Shown: one piece after another, positions 17,978 through 26,868 of the stretch
Position numbering within the stretch: the first letter of the stretch is position 1
Layout of the letters: each line of letters begins with the position of its first letter
DNA from: Prochlorococcus marinus XMU1411
Lineage (GTDB): Bacteria; Cyanobacteriota; Cyanobacteriia; PCC-6307; Cyanobiaceae
Direction: 5' to 3'
Length of the DNA: 64,000 nucleotides
NCBI RefSeq assembly: GCF_017696075.1
Contig: NZ_JAAORI010000003.1
Location: forward strand, 496,001-560,000
Position numbers and translations under genes: made by a program
The notes under the pieces: generated by a model
Told to the model about the DNA's origin: nothing
Databases searched by the model: none
Seen by the model: only the letters and a program-made list of their open reading frames with translations

Positions 17978-18464
17978 ACCATATCCTTAAAATTTGACTA
18001 CATTCATCTTCTAGAATCCCTCCAATTACTTCCATTTTGTGATGCGAACTTACATGTTTTGATAGGTCAATTGAGCCACCCAATCCACCTCTTTTGTTAT
18101 CGTAAGCTCCAAAAATAACTTTACCCATCCTCGCTTGAATCAGAGCTGAGGAACACATCGTGCAAGGTTCTAAATTAGTGATAATAGTACATTCATTAAA
18201 TCTCCAATCATTTTTTATTAGAGATGCCTGTCTAAGTGCCATTATCTCAGCATGACCTAATGGATCTTTATTTATATTCCTCTTATTTACCCCTCTACCA
18301 ATACATCTTTCTCTCTCATCTAAAATTATTGAGCAGATTGGTAACTCAACTTTTCCAATTTCTTTTGATCTTCTTAATATCGAATTCATCCACGTAGTGT
18401 ATTTTGAATTATTTATTTCTTTTTTATCTTTATTACTATTTCCATTTTTAAAAATATAACTCAT
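17952..18464 (-). CDS. tadA: tRNA-specific adenosine deaminase TadA
   Basis: Converts the wobble adenosine of tRNA-Arg(ACG) to inosine. The 170-aa cytidine-deaminase-fold protein has H71-A-E73 (LGHAEIMALRQA) and P100-C101-xx-C104 (LEPCTMCSSALIQARMG), the zinc ligands and catalytic glutamate. The RMGKVIFGAYDNKRGGLGG segment is typical of TadA. ATG start. It is divergent from the PLP decarboxylase gene (43 bp apart) and overlaps the aminotransferase gene tail to tail. Confidence 0.94.
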   Translation of the reverse strand: MSYIFKNGNSNKDKKEINNSKYTTWMNSILRRSKEIGKVELPICSIILDERERCIGRGVNKRNINKDPLGHAEIMALRQASLIKNDWRFNECTIITNLEPCTMCSSALIQARMGKVIFGAYDNKRGGLGGSIDLSKHVSSHHKMEVIGGILEDECSQILRIWFKKLRTQK

Positions 18465-18507
18465 TTACAAATATTGAGAATAAACTTATTAATAGATATC
18501 TTATCTG

Positions 18508-19899
18508 ATGACTGAAGATCTAATTAATAATAAAGATATATACTTCCCTTCCCATTTAGGGACTAATGACAAATTGATAACTCTTCTTAATAGAGCAAGT
18601 CGAACACTTTGTGACTGGTTTTCTAAAGCGGATAAAAATGGTCCATTACCTTTTGATGAGAATTTCAAGTGCATTATGCCTGAGGAGGATGGTAACTCTA
18701 CAGAAGATTTGTTTTCAGAGATTGAATCTCTTTTAAATAATTCATTTAATCCCGTTCATCCTGGCTCACTAGCTCACCTAGATCCCCCACCTTTAATTTT
18801 CTCTATTTTAGGAGATTTAATTGCTGCTGGTTTAAATAATAATCTTCTTGCTTACGAGTTATCTCCTAGTGTCACATTGCTAGAGGAATCATTATGTAAA
18901 TGGTTTGCAATGAAGATAGGGTTTAATGATTCCTCAGGAGGTATAGCCGCTAGTGGAGGTACTTTAAGTAATCTGAGTGCACTCATAGCTGCTAGGAATA
19001 CTGCCGGATTAGGTTCAAATCCTAACTCTGTATTACTTGTTAGTGAAGATGCTCATTCTTCCTTCATTAAATGTGTAAGAATAATGGGTCTTGATTCTAA
19101 AAATCTTGTCAAGATTAAAACTGATAATCAAGGTCGTATGGATATAAACAATCTCAGAAAAACCTTAACTAAATGTACAATAGAAAATAAAAAAATTTTT
19201 GCTATTGTTGCCACCCTTGGAACAACTGTAAGAGGAGCCATTGATCCTATTAAAGAAATAAGTGAAATATGTAAAGAAAAAAATATATGGTTACATATCG
19301 ATGGCTCAATTGGAGGGGTATTTGCTGTAAGTTCTATTCCGATAGAAGGTTTAAATAATATTAATGAGGCTAATTCGATAACGATAAATCCCCAAAAAAT
19401 AATTGGCATAACAAAGACTTCTTCCTTGTTATTGGTTTCTAATATGAATACTCTAGTAAATACCTTCTCTACTGGGCTACCATACATATCATCTAAAAAA
19501 AATATTATAAACAGAGGAGAAATAGGAATACAAGGTTCAAGACCCGCAGAGGTTATAAAACTTTGGCTTGGGTTACGTTTTTTAGGACTGAATGGAATTG
19601 AAGATATATTAAAATCATCAATTCAAAGAAAAGATTATTTTATAAAAAATATTAGTAAAAATAAATTTGAAATATATTCTGGTCCTTTACATATTGTTTC
19701 ATTTCTTCCAAAGGGACTTACAGCAAAAGATACAGATTTATGGACTCAAACTAAAGTCGATGAACTTATGAAAAATAATTTTATGCTTTCTAGGCCAATG
19801 TTTAAAGGAAAATATTATTTACGTGTCGTCATGGGCAACTACAATACAAAAGATTCTCATATTGAAGAACTTTTGAAATATTTAAATGCTTATCAATGA
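18508..19899 (+). CDS. Group II PLP-dependent amino acid decarboxylase
   Basis: A 463-aa member of the glutamate/diaminobutyrate/aromatic amino acid decarboxylase fold. Features: HPGSLAHLDPPP (84-95), AASGGTLSNLSAL (147-159), H263-x-D265 (WLHIDGSIGG) for the PLP ring nitrogen, and the Schiff-base lysine K297 (TINPQKIIG, where most relatives have DPHKW). The substrate is unclear. Candidates are 2,4-diaminobutyrate, glutamate or an aromatic amino acid. ATG start. A 45-aa membrane protein begins inside its stop codon (ATGA overlap), so the two are translationally coupled. Confidence 0.85.
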   Translation: MTEDLINNKDIYFPSHLGTNDKLITLLNRASRTLCDWFSKADKNGPLPFDENFKCIMPEEDGNSTEDLFSEIESLLNNSFNPVHPGSLAHLDPPPLIFSILGDLIAAGLNNNLLAYELSPSVTLLEESLCKWFAMKIGFNDSSGGIAASGGTLSNLSALIAARNTAGLGSNPNSVLLVSEDAHSSFIKCVRIMGLDSKNLVKIKTDNQGRMDINNLRKTLTKCTIENKKIFAIVATLGTTVRGAIDPIKEISEICKEKNIWLHIDGSIGGVFAVSSIPIEGLNNINEANSITINPQKIIGITKTSSLLLVSNMNTLVNTFSTGLPYISSKKNIINRGEIGIQGSRPAEVIKLWLGLRFLGLNGIEDILKSSIQRKDYFIKNISKNKFEIYSGPLHIVSFLPKGLTAKDTDLWTQTKVDELMKNNFMLSRPMFKGKYYLRVVMGNYNTKDSHIEELLKYLNAYQ

Positions 19900-20033
19900 A
19901 TATCGGTAGACCAAGAATTATTGCGATAGTAACAGGTTTTATATCTATAGCCATTTGCATTGCTTATTTAGTTTTAATAACTATATTTGATTTCAGAACT
20001 TATCTAAATGATCAGTTATCAAATATTACATAG
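19896..20033 (+). CDS. 45-aa single-TM small protein coupled to the PLP decarboxylase gene
   Basis: A short ORF runs from ATG 19896 to TAG 20031-20033. The product begins MNIGRPRIIAIVTGFIS and has one hydrophobic span (about 8-31), then a polar tail FDFRTYLNDQ. A basic N-terminus followed by one span suggests an N-in membrane protein. Its ATG overlaps the preceding stop (ATGA). It resembles a small protein I recall in marine picocyanobacteria, which supports it as real, but no function is known. The last 8 bp overlap the convergent GTPase gene. Confidence 0.7.
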   Translation: MNIGRPRIIAIVTGFISIAICIAYLVLITIFDFRTYLNDQLSNIT

Positions 20034-21525
20034 GAAATGGTGGCAATCTTTTATTTGAATTAATATACTTATTTATTTCAATTTTTGAAATAGCTTCTTT
20101 TACGAAGTTATTTAAAATGTCCTCTCTCTTACTTATTTTGTATATCTTATCTACAACCTCCTGAATACCTCCATCTCCCCAATCTTGTCCATTTTTAAAA
20201 TATTCAATCAAACTAAGTCCTACTATTCTTATTAACCAGCCTGCTGTAATTGATTGTATCGATTTAGATATTATTATTTTAGTCAAACTTGTAGCTAAAG
20301 CAGGAGAAAGAATTGCAAGACCCCCTTTTAGTATCCCTTGTTTAGCCAAAGCGCTCAGCAATGATTTCGATAAATCTTTTGCATCTTTTTTAGTAAGTTT
20401 TATTTCATATATCTTTGATAATTCCATTATCATTTGAAGATTAACTGATGTAGTAGTAAGGAAATCTACAGCAGGAAGTGGATTAACTAGTATTACTCCT
20501 CCTGTTATCCACATATATTTTTTAATAACTTTATTTGACATTAAATATCTTTGTTCTTTTAAGAAATTTTTACTTTTAATACCTAACTTATTTGAGCGAA
20601 AAAGTATATTATCTGCCAACAACTCCTCACCATCATTATCGAGCGTTTCAATTATTTCTTTAAATAAACTTCCTACCTCTGGAATCAAAATTAGGGCATC
20701 CGACTTAATATAAGTAGATTGTTGTGGTGCTGCAATGGTTTGAACAATTGAAATATTATTTTTTCTAGCGGAAGTTATAGAACTTATATTTTCTTTGATG
20801 AGATTATTTTCATCTTTAGACCTTAAATCACATTTATTTAGTACTATTATTATCTTTTTCCCTATATTTAATAACTCTTTAATTAAGTAGTTTTCATATT
20901 TATTTATGTCTTGATCTAAAACAAAAAGAACTAAGTCAGAATTAGATGCTTGTAAAATTGTTGTTTTTTCCCTTTCTTCGCCTATTTTTGATGGTTCAAA
21001 TAATCCTGGAGTATCAATTATATTAATGTTTCTTTTCAAGATTGGGATACGAATTTTATAGCTATTAATTTGCTTTGTCGTACCTATTTTTGCGGAAGTT
21101 TGTCCTACAATATTTTTCACTAAAGATCTTGCTATTGATGTTTTTCCTGAAGAACCTGCTCCAAAAAGAGTAACTTTATAATCTCCTGTTTTTAGTTGTG
21201 ACTCTAGTTTATTTTTTTGATAATTTAATAATTCAACTTTTACTTGATCGTTAATTTTTTTGTTTATTTCCTTGACACCTTCTAAACTTATCTTGGCAGC
21301 ACCATATGTATTTTTAAATGAAAGTGTGTTCTTTTTATTTTTGAATATTACTTTATAAACAATTTTTTTAAATAATTTTTTATCTATATTATAAAAAATA
21401 TACATAGTTATTATTAAAAATAAAAGCGTATAAATATTTATTATTCTTATTAATATCGTAAATAAAATATATAGAAATAATATAATGATAAAATATTTTG
21501 TATATTTTAATTTTAAGTAGTTCAT
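20026..21525 (-). CDS. Membrane-associated Era-like GTPase with DUF697-type C-terminus
   Basis: I place the start at ATG 21525 (499 aa), 4 bp after lspA, rather than an upstream ATG at 21594 inside lspA. Two hydrophobic segments lie at about 10-30 and 31-47. The GTPase domain has the P-loop GAGSSGKT (122-129), DTPG (171-174) and NKCD (230-233). The C-terminal half is hydrophobic, with AVDFLTTTSVNLQMIMELSKIY and later small-residue runs, resembling DUF697/YcjF-type domains in cyanobacterial GTPases. The role is unknown. Last gene of pyk-permease-bioY-lspA-GTPase. Confidence 0.8.
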   Translation of the reverse strand: MNYLKLKYTKYFIIILFLYILFTILIRIINIYTLLFLIITMYIFYNIDKKLFKKIVYKVIFKNKKNTLSFKNTYGAAKISLEGVKEINKKINDQVKVELLNYQKNKLESQLKTGDYKVTLFGAGSSGKTSIARSLVKNIVGQTSAKIGTTKQINSYKIRIPILKRNINIIDTPGLFEPSKIGEEREKTTILQASNSDLVLFVLDQDINKYENYLIKELLNIGKKIIIVLNKCDLRSKDENNLIKENISSITSARKNNISIVQTIAAPQQSTYIKSDALILIPEVGSLFKEIIETLDNDGEELLADNILFRSNKLGIKSKNFLKEQRYLMSNKVIKKYMWITGGVILVNPLPAVDFLTTTSVNLQMIMELSKIYEIKLTKKDAKDLSKSLLSALAKQGILKGGLAILSPALATSLTKIIISKSIQSITAGWLIRIVGLSLIEYFKNGQDWGDGGIQEVVDKIYKISKREDILNNFVKEAISKIEINKYINSNKRLPPFPM

Positions 21526-21529
21526 CTTA

Positions 21530-21985
21530 TCATTTATTTTTAAAAATGCCGTAAAGTAAAAAAATAAAACCAATATTAATAGATATATCAGCAATATTAA
21601 ATACTGGAAAATTTATAAAATTTAGATTTATAAAATCAATCACATAACCTTTTAATATTCTATCCATTCCATTACCAATTGTTCCCCCAAGAATAAAGCT
21701 ATAAGATATTAGATCATAAATTTTTAATGACTTTTTTCTTAATATTATGTAAGTAAGTAATATTGAAAAAATAATACTTATGAAAGATAAAAATATTCTA
21801 TTACCACTATAAATGTTAAATGCCGCCCCATAATTTCTTACGAAGTCTAATCTAAATAAAAGGAAATCTTTATTTATAACCGTTTTATAATTATAAAGCA
21901 TTAAATATTTCGTTAATTGATCTATCAGAGTAATAAAAATACTGAAAGATAAAAAATATAGTTTTGTTTGTATCTTTATAATCAT
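21530..21985 (-). CDS. lspA: Lipoprotein signal peptidase (signal peptidase II) LspA
   Basis: Membrane aspartyl protease that removes signal peptides from prolipoproteins. The 151-aa protein has four TM segments, an RNYGAAFNI block (50-58), and the catalytic aspartates D108 (GNGMDRILKGYVIDF) and D133 (FNIADISINIG). Spacing matches the E. coli dyad (D114, D141). ATG start. The ATG overlaps the bioY stop region by 1 bp, and the GTPase gene starts just after. Length is normal. Confidence 0.95.
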   Translation of the reverse strand: MIIKIQTKLYFLSFSIFITLIDQLTKYLMLYNYKTVINKDFLLFRLDFVRNYGAAFNIYSGNRIFLSFISIIFSILLTYIILRKKSLKIYDLISYSFILGGTIGNGMDRILKGYVIDFINLNFINFPVFNIADISINIGFIFLLYGIFKNK

Positions 21986-22554
21986 TATTTGCTCTTTTTT
22001 AAAAGTTTAATTGGTTTAATTAGTAATAATAGTGGTAAAAGCATTAAAAAATGATATCCAATTTTCCCAAAAGAGTATTTTCCTAAATTATATAAAAATA
22101 TATTAAATTGACTGTAAAATATAATTTGTATAAGGTTGTAAAATATTCCGGTTAAATGCATAGCACATATTGCAAAAAAACCTTTTATTAAAAAGTTGCC
22201 AACATTTAATTTATTTCTATTATTTAAATTATTAATAATTTTGATTAATGGATATACACCTAATAAATAACCAAAATTTGGAGTGAGTAAATATCCTATT
22301 GAACCTCCTTGATGAAAAACGGGAGCTATAAATAACCCAAAAAAAATATATATAGAAAATGCTATGAATACAATTTTTTTATGAAATATAAGTGTTAGAA
22401 GGATTAATGTTGGAATTTGCCATGTAATGGGTATCTCAAAATTATTAAAAGATTTATTGATAAATTGTAGAGGAATATGAACAGGCAGCATTGTTGATAT
22501 TACTAGTGATTGAAGACACACCAGTATCTCAATTAATTTATAAAAATTGAACAT
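21985..22554 (-). CDS. bioY: BioY family biotin transporter (ECF S-component)
   Basis: A 189-aa polytopic membrane protein of the BioY family that binds biotin with high affinity. The diagnostic FHQGGSIGYLLTPNFGYLLG stretch (about 90-109) is clear, and the remaining five or so TMs fit. BioY can act alone or with EcfA/EcfT energising subunits, none of which is nearby. ATG start. It lies 15 bp after an ABC permease gene on the same strand and overlaps lspA by 1 bp. A role in riboflavin or other vitamin transport is less likely. Confidence 0.85.
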   Translation of the reverse strand: MFNFYKLIEILVCLQSLVISTMLPVHIPLQFINKSFNNFEIPITWQIPTLILLTLIFHKKIVFIAFSIYIFFGLFIAPVFHQGGSIGYLLTPNFGYLLGVYPLIKIINNLNNRNKLNVGNFLIKGFFAICAMHLTGIFYNLIQIIFYSQFNIFLYNLGKYSFGKIGYHFLMLLPLLLLIKPIKLLKKSK

Positions 22555-22569
22555 GATTATAAATTTTAT

Positions 22570-23802
22570 TTATAAACTTCTCAATGCAACAATAGGATCT
22601 AATTTAGAAGCTCTTTTTGCGGGTAAAACTCCAAATATTAAGCCTATTGATCCTGAAATGATCATGGTGGAAAAAGTTGTAGTAATTCCTACAGATGCAG
22701 GAAGAGGGGTTATCAGAGATAAAAGAAAAACACCTGATAATCCTGTTGATGTACCTATTAATCCTCCAATTGTAGATAAAATCAATGCCTCAATTAAAAA
22801 TTGAATTAATATATCTGACTGTTTAGCTCCTATTGCTTTTCTAAGACCAATTTCTTCCGTCCTTTCACTAACAGAAACGAGCATAATATTCATAATGCCT
22901 ATTCCTCCAACCACTAGAGATACTGCACCTATACCTGCTAATAAAAAGGTAAGTCCACTTGTTATGTTAGTAACTATATTTAACGCATCTTCTTGTGATC
23001 TAACTGCAAAATCATCATCTCTTATTATTTTATGCCTTTGTCTTAATAAGTTAGTAATTTGAAATTTAGCGGCACTGGTCGCATTTTTATTTATTGCTTC
23101 CACACTAATGAAACTTAAACTCACACCATATGTTGGATCCTTCCCTGTAATCCTATTTACCATAGTGGTTAATGGAATATAAGCATTTTTATCTTGATTA
23201 CTTCCAAATACAGCACCTTTTGGTTTTAATATTCCGATAATTTCATAAGTATGATCTTTAATTCTGATTTTTTTTCCAAGTGATGAAGATTTATCTTTAA
23301 AAAATTCATCTTTAAGATCAGGACCAATTACTACATAACTTCTTGCACTATTAACATCACTTTTAGATAAAAATCGTCCTTTATCTACTTCAAAGCTTCT
23401 TACATCAAGAAATTCAGGAGTAACTCCTGCAATTGATATATTTAAGCTTTTAGAATTTGATTGCACAATTTCATTAGCAGAGATTTGAGGGGCAACTTTT
23501 TTAACTGTGGGAACTTGATTACTTATTGCTACTGCATCTTCTAAAACAAGGTTTTTAGGAAATGAAATGCCTCTTCTTCTTGTGTCATTGTTTCCAGGAA
23601 CAATGAATAAAACATTTGCACCTAAATTACTTAATTGGTTTTTAGCTAATGTTTGAGCTCCTCTTCCCAGTCCAACAAGTGTTATAACTGATGCATTTCC
23701 TATAATTATCCCCAGCATTGTTAATGAACTTCTCAATTTGTTTGATACTAAGGTTTTTGTAGCCATACCTAAGGCTTCTTTTATTGAGATTTTCCTAGAC
23801 AT
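22570..23802 (-). CDS. ABC transporter permease, MacB/FtsX type
   Basis: A 410-aa permease: an N-terminal TM at about 20-40 in LRSSLTMLGIIIGNASVI, a large periplasmic MacB-like domain (about 50-270), and three C-terminal TMs with SERTEEIGLRKAIGAKQSDILIQF, the signature linker of this family. It would need an ATPase partner (LolD/MacB type) that is not adjacent. Relatives export lipids, lipoproteins, glycolipids or macrolides. The 3' end of pyk overlaps its start by 8 bp. The lspA and bioY neighbours do not fix the substrate. Confidence 0.88.
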   Translation of the reverse strand: MSRKISIKEALGMATKTLVSNKLRSSLTMLGIIIGNASVITLVGLGRGAQTLAKNQLSNLGANVLFIVPGNNDTRRRGISFPKNLVLEDAVAISNQVPTVKKVAPQISANEIVQSNSKSLNISIAGVTPEFLDVRSFEVDKGRFLSKSDVNSARSYVVIGPDLKDEFFKDKSSSLGKKIRIKDHTYEIIGILKPKGAVFGSNQDKNAYIPLTTMVNRITGKDPTYGVSLSFISVEAINKNATSAAKFQITNLLRQRHKIIRDDDFAVRSQEDALNIVTNITSGLTFLLAGIGAVSLVVGGIGIMNIMLVSVSERTEEIGLRKAIGAKQSDILIQFLIEALILSTIGGLIGTSTGLSGVFLLSLITPLPASVGITTTFSTMIISGSIGLIFGVLPAKRASKLDPIVALRSL

Positions 23803-25585
23803 ATTTATATTTATCTATTGCATCGTCATCTTCAATTTGCCCCATGTATATAACACCCTCATTAAGCTGTAATGTAATAAGGTCTCCATTACTAATTTGA
23901 TGATTATCTATATTTTCTAAATTACAAATTGTAGAAATCTTTTTTTTATTTTTGTTATAAAAAGCGTAAACATCATCTACATTTTTATTCGTAACAATAC
24001 CCGCAATATTTTTACTGAGGGGAATCTTTTCCATTAATTCATCTGGAACAAATATTATTTCTCCAGGACAAATTAACGATATATCAAGATTATTTTTTAT
24101 TATCCTTGCTTTTCCTGTTACACCGATTTCCCCTATTGAAATTCCTCTTGAAACAATCTTCCTGACTAAACCGACTTTTATTAAATCTGTAGATCCGCTA
24201 ATACCAGTTAATGTACCTGCAGTTTGAACTACTAAATCTCCTTGATTTAGAATCCCCATCTCCTGTGCAATTTGCATCGCTAAACTAAAAGTCTTTGCTG
24301 TTCTTTCATCATTTTTAACTACTATGGGAGTAACTCCCCAAACAAGTTGTAGTCTTCTCGCTACACTCCTCTCTGTAGTAGTTGCCAAAATTGGTGTTGG
24401 TGGTCTGAATTTACTTACATTTCGAGCAGTAGATCCTGATTTTGTTAAAGGTATGATGGCTCCTGCTTCAAGTTGTCTAGCTATATTACTTACTGCAGCA
24501 CTAATAGCATTTGGGATGGTACTTGGTAAGTGGCTTTCAATAGCTTTAAGTGGATAATCTCTTTCAATTCTTCTAGCTATGGTTGCCATCGTTTCTACAG
24601 CCTCTACAGGATAATCTCCTACTGCTGTTTCGTTTGAAAGCATTACAGCATCTGTTCCATCCAGAATTGCATTGGCAACATCACTAACTTCTGCCCTGGT
24701 TGGTCTTGGATTAGAAGCCATAGAATCAAGCATTTGAGTCGCTGTAATTATTGGGATACCTAATGAATTAGCTTTAGTTATTAATTGCTTTTGTAAAAGA
24801 GGAACTTCTTCAGCAGGCATTTCTACTCCCAAATCACCTCTAGCAACCATAACTCCATCACATAAGGGTAAAACAGTATCAATTTGATCAATTGCTTCAA
24901 ATTTTTCGATTTTTGCGACTACAGGAGTTGAATGTCCATACTTGTTTATTAAATCTTTTATCTCATTTATGTCAGATGGATTTCTTACGAAACTTAGGGC
25001 TATCCAATCAACGCCTTCAGATAAACCAAATTTTAAATCTTCCTTATCTTTTTCTGTTAATGCTTTTACTGATAATTGAACGTCTGGGAAGTTAACACCT
25101 TTATTATTTGAAAGAACCCCCCCTACAGTAACAAGACACTCTAAAAGGTTTGCCTTTATGTCTACTTTTTCTACAATCATTTCTATTTTGCCATCATCTA
25201 AAAGTATTCTTTTCCCTTCGCTAACTTCATGAGAAAGTTTGTCGTAAGTCACATTAGCAATAGTATTTGTACATTCAACTTCATTCGATGTCAGTGTAAA
25301 TTTATCACCTTTCTTAACTTTTACTGGACCATCTTTAAATCGCCCTAATCTGATTTTAGGTCCTTGAAGATCTTGTAATATTCCAATATCTATTTCTAAT
25401 TTTTTTGAAACTTCTCTTATAGTTTTTATTCTAGAAGCATGATCTTTATGATCTCCATGTGAGAAATTTAATCTGAATGTTGTTACCCCAGCTTTAATTA
25501 AATCTGTAATTATCTCTTCAGTTTGAGTTGCAGGGCCAATAGTTGCTACAATTTTTGTTCTTCTTTTTAAATCAATATTCGACAT
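23795..25585 (-). CDS. pyk: Pyruvate kinase with C-terminal extension
   Basis: Converts phosphoenolpyruvate and ADP to pyruvate and ATP. Core motifs: RRTKIVATIGPA, TFRLNFSHGDH, the active-site PVVAKIEKFEAIDQI, VMVARGDLGVEMP, and TRAEVSDVANAILDGTDAVMLSNETAVGDYPVEAV. At 596 aa it is about 120 residues longer than E. coli PykF. The extra end (GVTGKARII to MGQIED) looks like a PEP-utilising mobile domain, as in several cyanobacterial and Bacillus enzymes. ATG start. First gene of the run, 61 bp from divergent mazG-like gene. Confidence 0.94.
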   Translation of the reverse strand: MSNIDLKRRTKIVATIGPATQTEEIITDLIKAGVTTFRLNFSHGDHKDHASRIKTIREVSKKLEIDIGILQDLQGPKIRLGRFKDGPVKVKKGDKFTLTSNEVECTNTIANVTYDKLSHEVSEGKRILLDDGKIEMIVEKVDIKANLLECLVTVGGVLSNNKGVNFPDVQLSVKALTEKDKEDLKFGLSEGVDWIALSFVRNPSDINEIKDLINKYGHSTPVVAKIEKFEAIDQIDTVLPLCDGVMVARGDLGVEMPAEEVPLLQKQLITKANSLGIPIITATQMLDSMASNPRPTRAEVSDVANAILDGTDAVMLSNETAVGDYPVEAVETMATIARRIERDYPLKAIESHLPSTIPNAISAAVSNIARQLEAGAIIPLTKSGSTARNVSKFRPPTPILATTTERSVARRLQLVWGVTPIVVKNDERTAKTFSLAMQIAQEMGILNQGDLVVQTAGTLTGISGSTDLIKVGLVRKIVSRGISIGEIGVTGKARIIKNNLDISLICPGEIIFVPDELMEKIPLSKNIAGIVTNKNVDDVYAFYNKNKKKISTICNLENIDNHQISNGDLITLQLNEGVIYMGQIEDDDAIDKYKYV

Positions 25586-25646
25586 ATATAGATAATATTG
25601 CTAGATATAAATAAATTTACCATACCCAAAGTTAGTTATTTAAGTC

Positions 25647-25976
25647 ATGGATTTTAAAACTTATCAGAAAAAAGCTAGGGAAACAGCTCAATATCCAGAT
25701 TTAGGCTCAAATAATATTTATCCAACTCTTGGTTTGGTTGGAGAGGCTGGAGAGGTGGCAGAAAAAGTAAAAAAAGTTATAAGAGATAAAAATGGAATAT
25801 TTGATAACGAATCAAAATTAGCTATTAAGAAGGAGTTAGGAGATGTTTTGTGGTACATCTCTAATCTTTGCACAGAATTAAATTTCAATTTAGAGGATGT
25901 CGCATTGCAAAACCTTGAAAAATTAAAGTTGAGAGCTGCTAAAGGAAACATTAGCGGCTCTGGTGACGACAGATAA
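25647..25976 (+). CDS. MazG-like nucleotide pyrophosphohydrolase
   Basis: A 109-aa all-helical NTP pyrophosphohydrolase domain. The metal-binding pattern is seen as E33-xx-E36 (GLVGEAGEVAEKVKK) and E63-xx-D66 (KKELGDVLWYIS). Likely cleans up non-canonical or damaged nucleoside triphosphates, though substrates are not defined by sequence. It is a single-domain form, unlike the two-domain MazG of E. coli. ATG start. Convergent with yggT (2 bp apart). Confidence 0.88.
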   Translation: MDFKTYQKKARETAQYPDLGSNNIYPTLGLVGEAGEVAEKVKKVIRDKNGIFDNESKLAIKKELGDVLWYISNLCTELNFNLEDVALQNLEKLKLRAAKGNISGSGDDR

Positions 25977-25978
25977 AT

Positions 25979-26257
25979 TCAGCTATACCCTAAGCTTGCA
26001 TACTGAAGATTTGTAATTAAATTTTGAATAACATTTAAAAGTAAAAAAGCTAACAAAGATGAAATATCAAATCCACCTATTGGAGGGATAATACCTCTAA
26101 AAATGTTTAAATATGGATCTGTGATGGAAGTTAATGCAGATAGAACACCATTACTCCAATCAATACCTGGGAACCATGTAAGTAAAATTCTTATTATTAA
26201 TATGAAAGAATAAATTGATAAAGTTTGGCCCAGAACTGCAAAAATCTCAGATAACAT
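25979..26257 (-). CDS. YggT family (Ycf19-like) membrane protein
   Basis: A 92-aa protein with two TM helices (about 10-30 and 65-85). The conserved LRILLTWFPGIDW and ITDPYLNIFRGIIPPIGGFDISSLLAFLLLN blocks (about 22-80) identify the YggT/Ycf19 family. In cyanobacteria and chloroplasts family members affect nucleoid distribution, thylakoid biogenesis or cytochrome b6 maturation (CCB3). ATG start. It lies 38 bp after scpB on the same strand. Confidence 0.92.
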   Translation of the reverse strand: MLSEIFAVLGQTLSIYSFILIIRILLTWFPGIDWSNGVLSALTSITDPYLNIFRGIIPPIGGFDISSLLAFLLLNVIQNLITNLQYASLGYS

Positions 26258-26295
26258 TATCCAATTGTAATTTTTTTTATTCTAACATTTACTTA

Positions 26296-26847
26296 TTATT
26301 GCTGCTTATTATTGCGATTTCCTATTTTTGAGAGATATTCATTACTAACAGCAAAAGTTTGAAAAAACTTTTCTGATAATGATAACCAATATGATCTACC
26401 ATCTTTTTGCTTCCGTTTAACAATAAACTTCTTTTCTATTAATTCTTTAATATGATCATAAGCTCCTGAACCTCGTAGAAGTATAAGATCCGATTGAAGT
26501 ATCTTTTTTTTGATTGCGATGGTTGCCAATGTCCTTAATTCTGATGTTTTTAAATCAGAAGGAAGTAAATCATCTACGAATTCATTAAGATTAGATTTTA
26601 GTTCGAGACAAAAACTATTGTTAACTTCATTTAATTCAATAGCTGAGTTTGGATTAGAGTATTTATTTTTTAAATCTGTAATTGCATCATTTAATGAGTT
26701 GATATCAGAATTAGTAATCTCTGAAAGATCCTTTTTTGTTATTGGTCTGCCTTTCAAATATAGAACAGCTTCAACTTTAGTAACTAGATCTATATCAGAT
26801 ATTTGGTTGGTATTAAGATCAGATTGATTGATTTTTATTACCGAAAT
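26296..26847 (-). CDS. scpB: Segregation and condensation protein B (ScpB), non-standard start
   Basis: ScpB binds ScpA and SMC in chromosome condensation. The reading frame is open from 26862 to the stop. Family-like sequence VTKVEAVLYLKGRPITKKDLSEI spans the TTG at 26757, so that codon is internal. No ATG, GTG or TTG occurs between the upstream TAA (26863-26865) and 26757. Possible starts are ATT at 26847 (183 aa), close to an AGGAAAG, or ATA at 26838. The two winged-helix domains are seen, with TLATIAIKKKILQSDLI and LRGSGAYDHIKEL late. It follows ilvA directly. Confidence 0.85.
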   Translation of the reverse strand: MSVIKINQSDLNTNQISDIDLVTKVEAVLYLKGRPITKKDLSEITNSDINSLNDAITDLKNKYSNPNSAIELNEVNNSFCLELKSNLNEFVDDLLPSDLKTSELRTLATIAIKKKILQSDLILLRGSGAYDHIKELIEKKFIVKRKQKDGRSYWLSLSEKFFQTFAVSNEYLSKIGNRNNKQQ

Positions 26848-26868
26848 CTTTCCTAATTTACCTTAAAT

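Noticed and set aside
24324-24557. Plus-strand ORF antisense to pyruvate kinase
   Set aside because: It mirrors the pyk coding frame; composition follows from the reverse strand of conserved codons.
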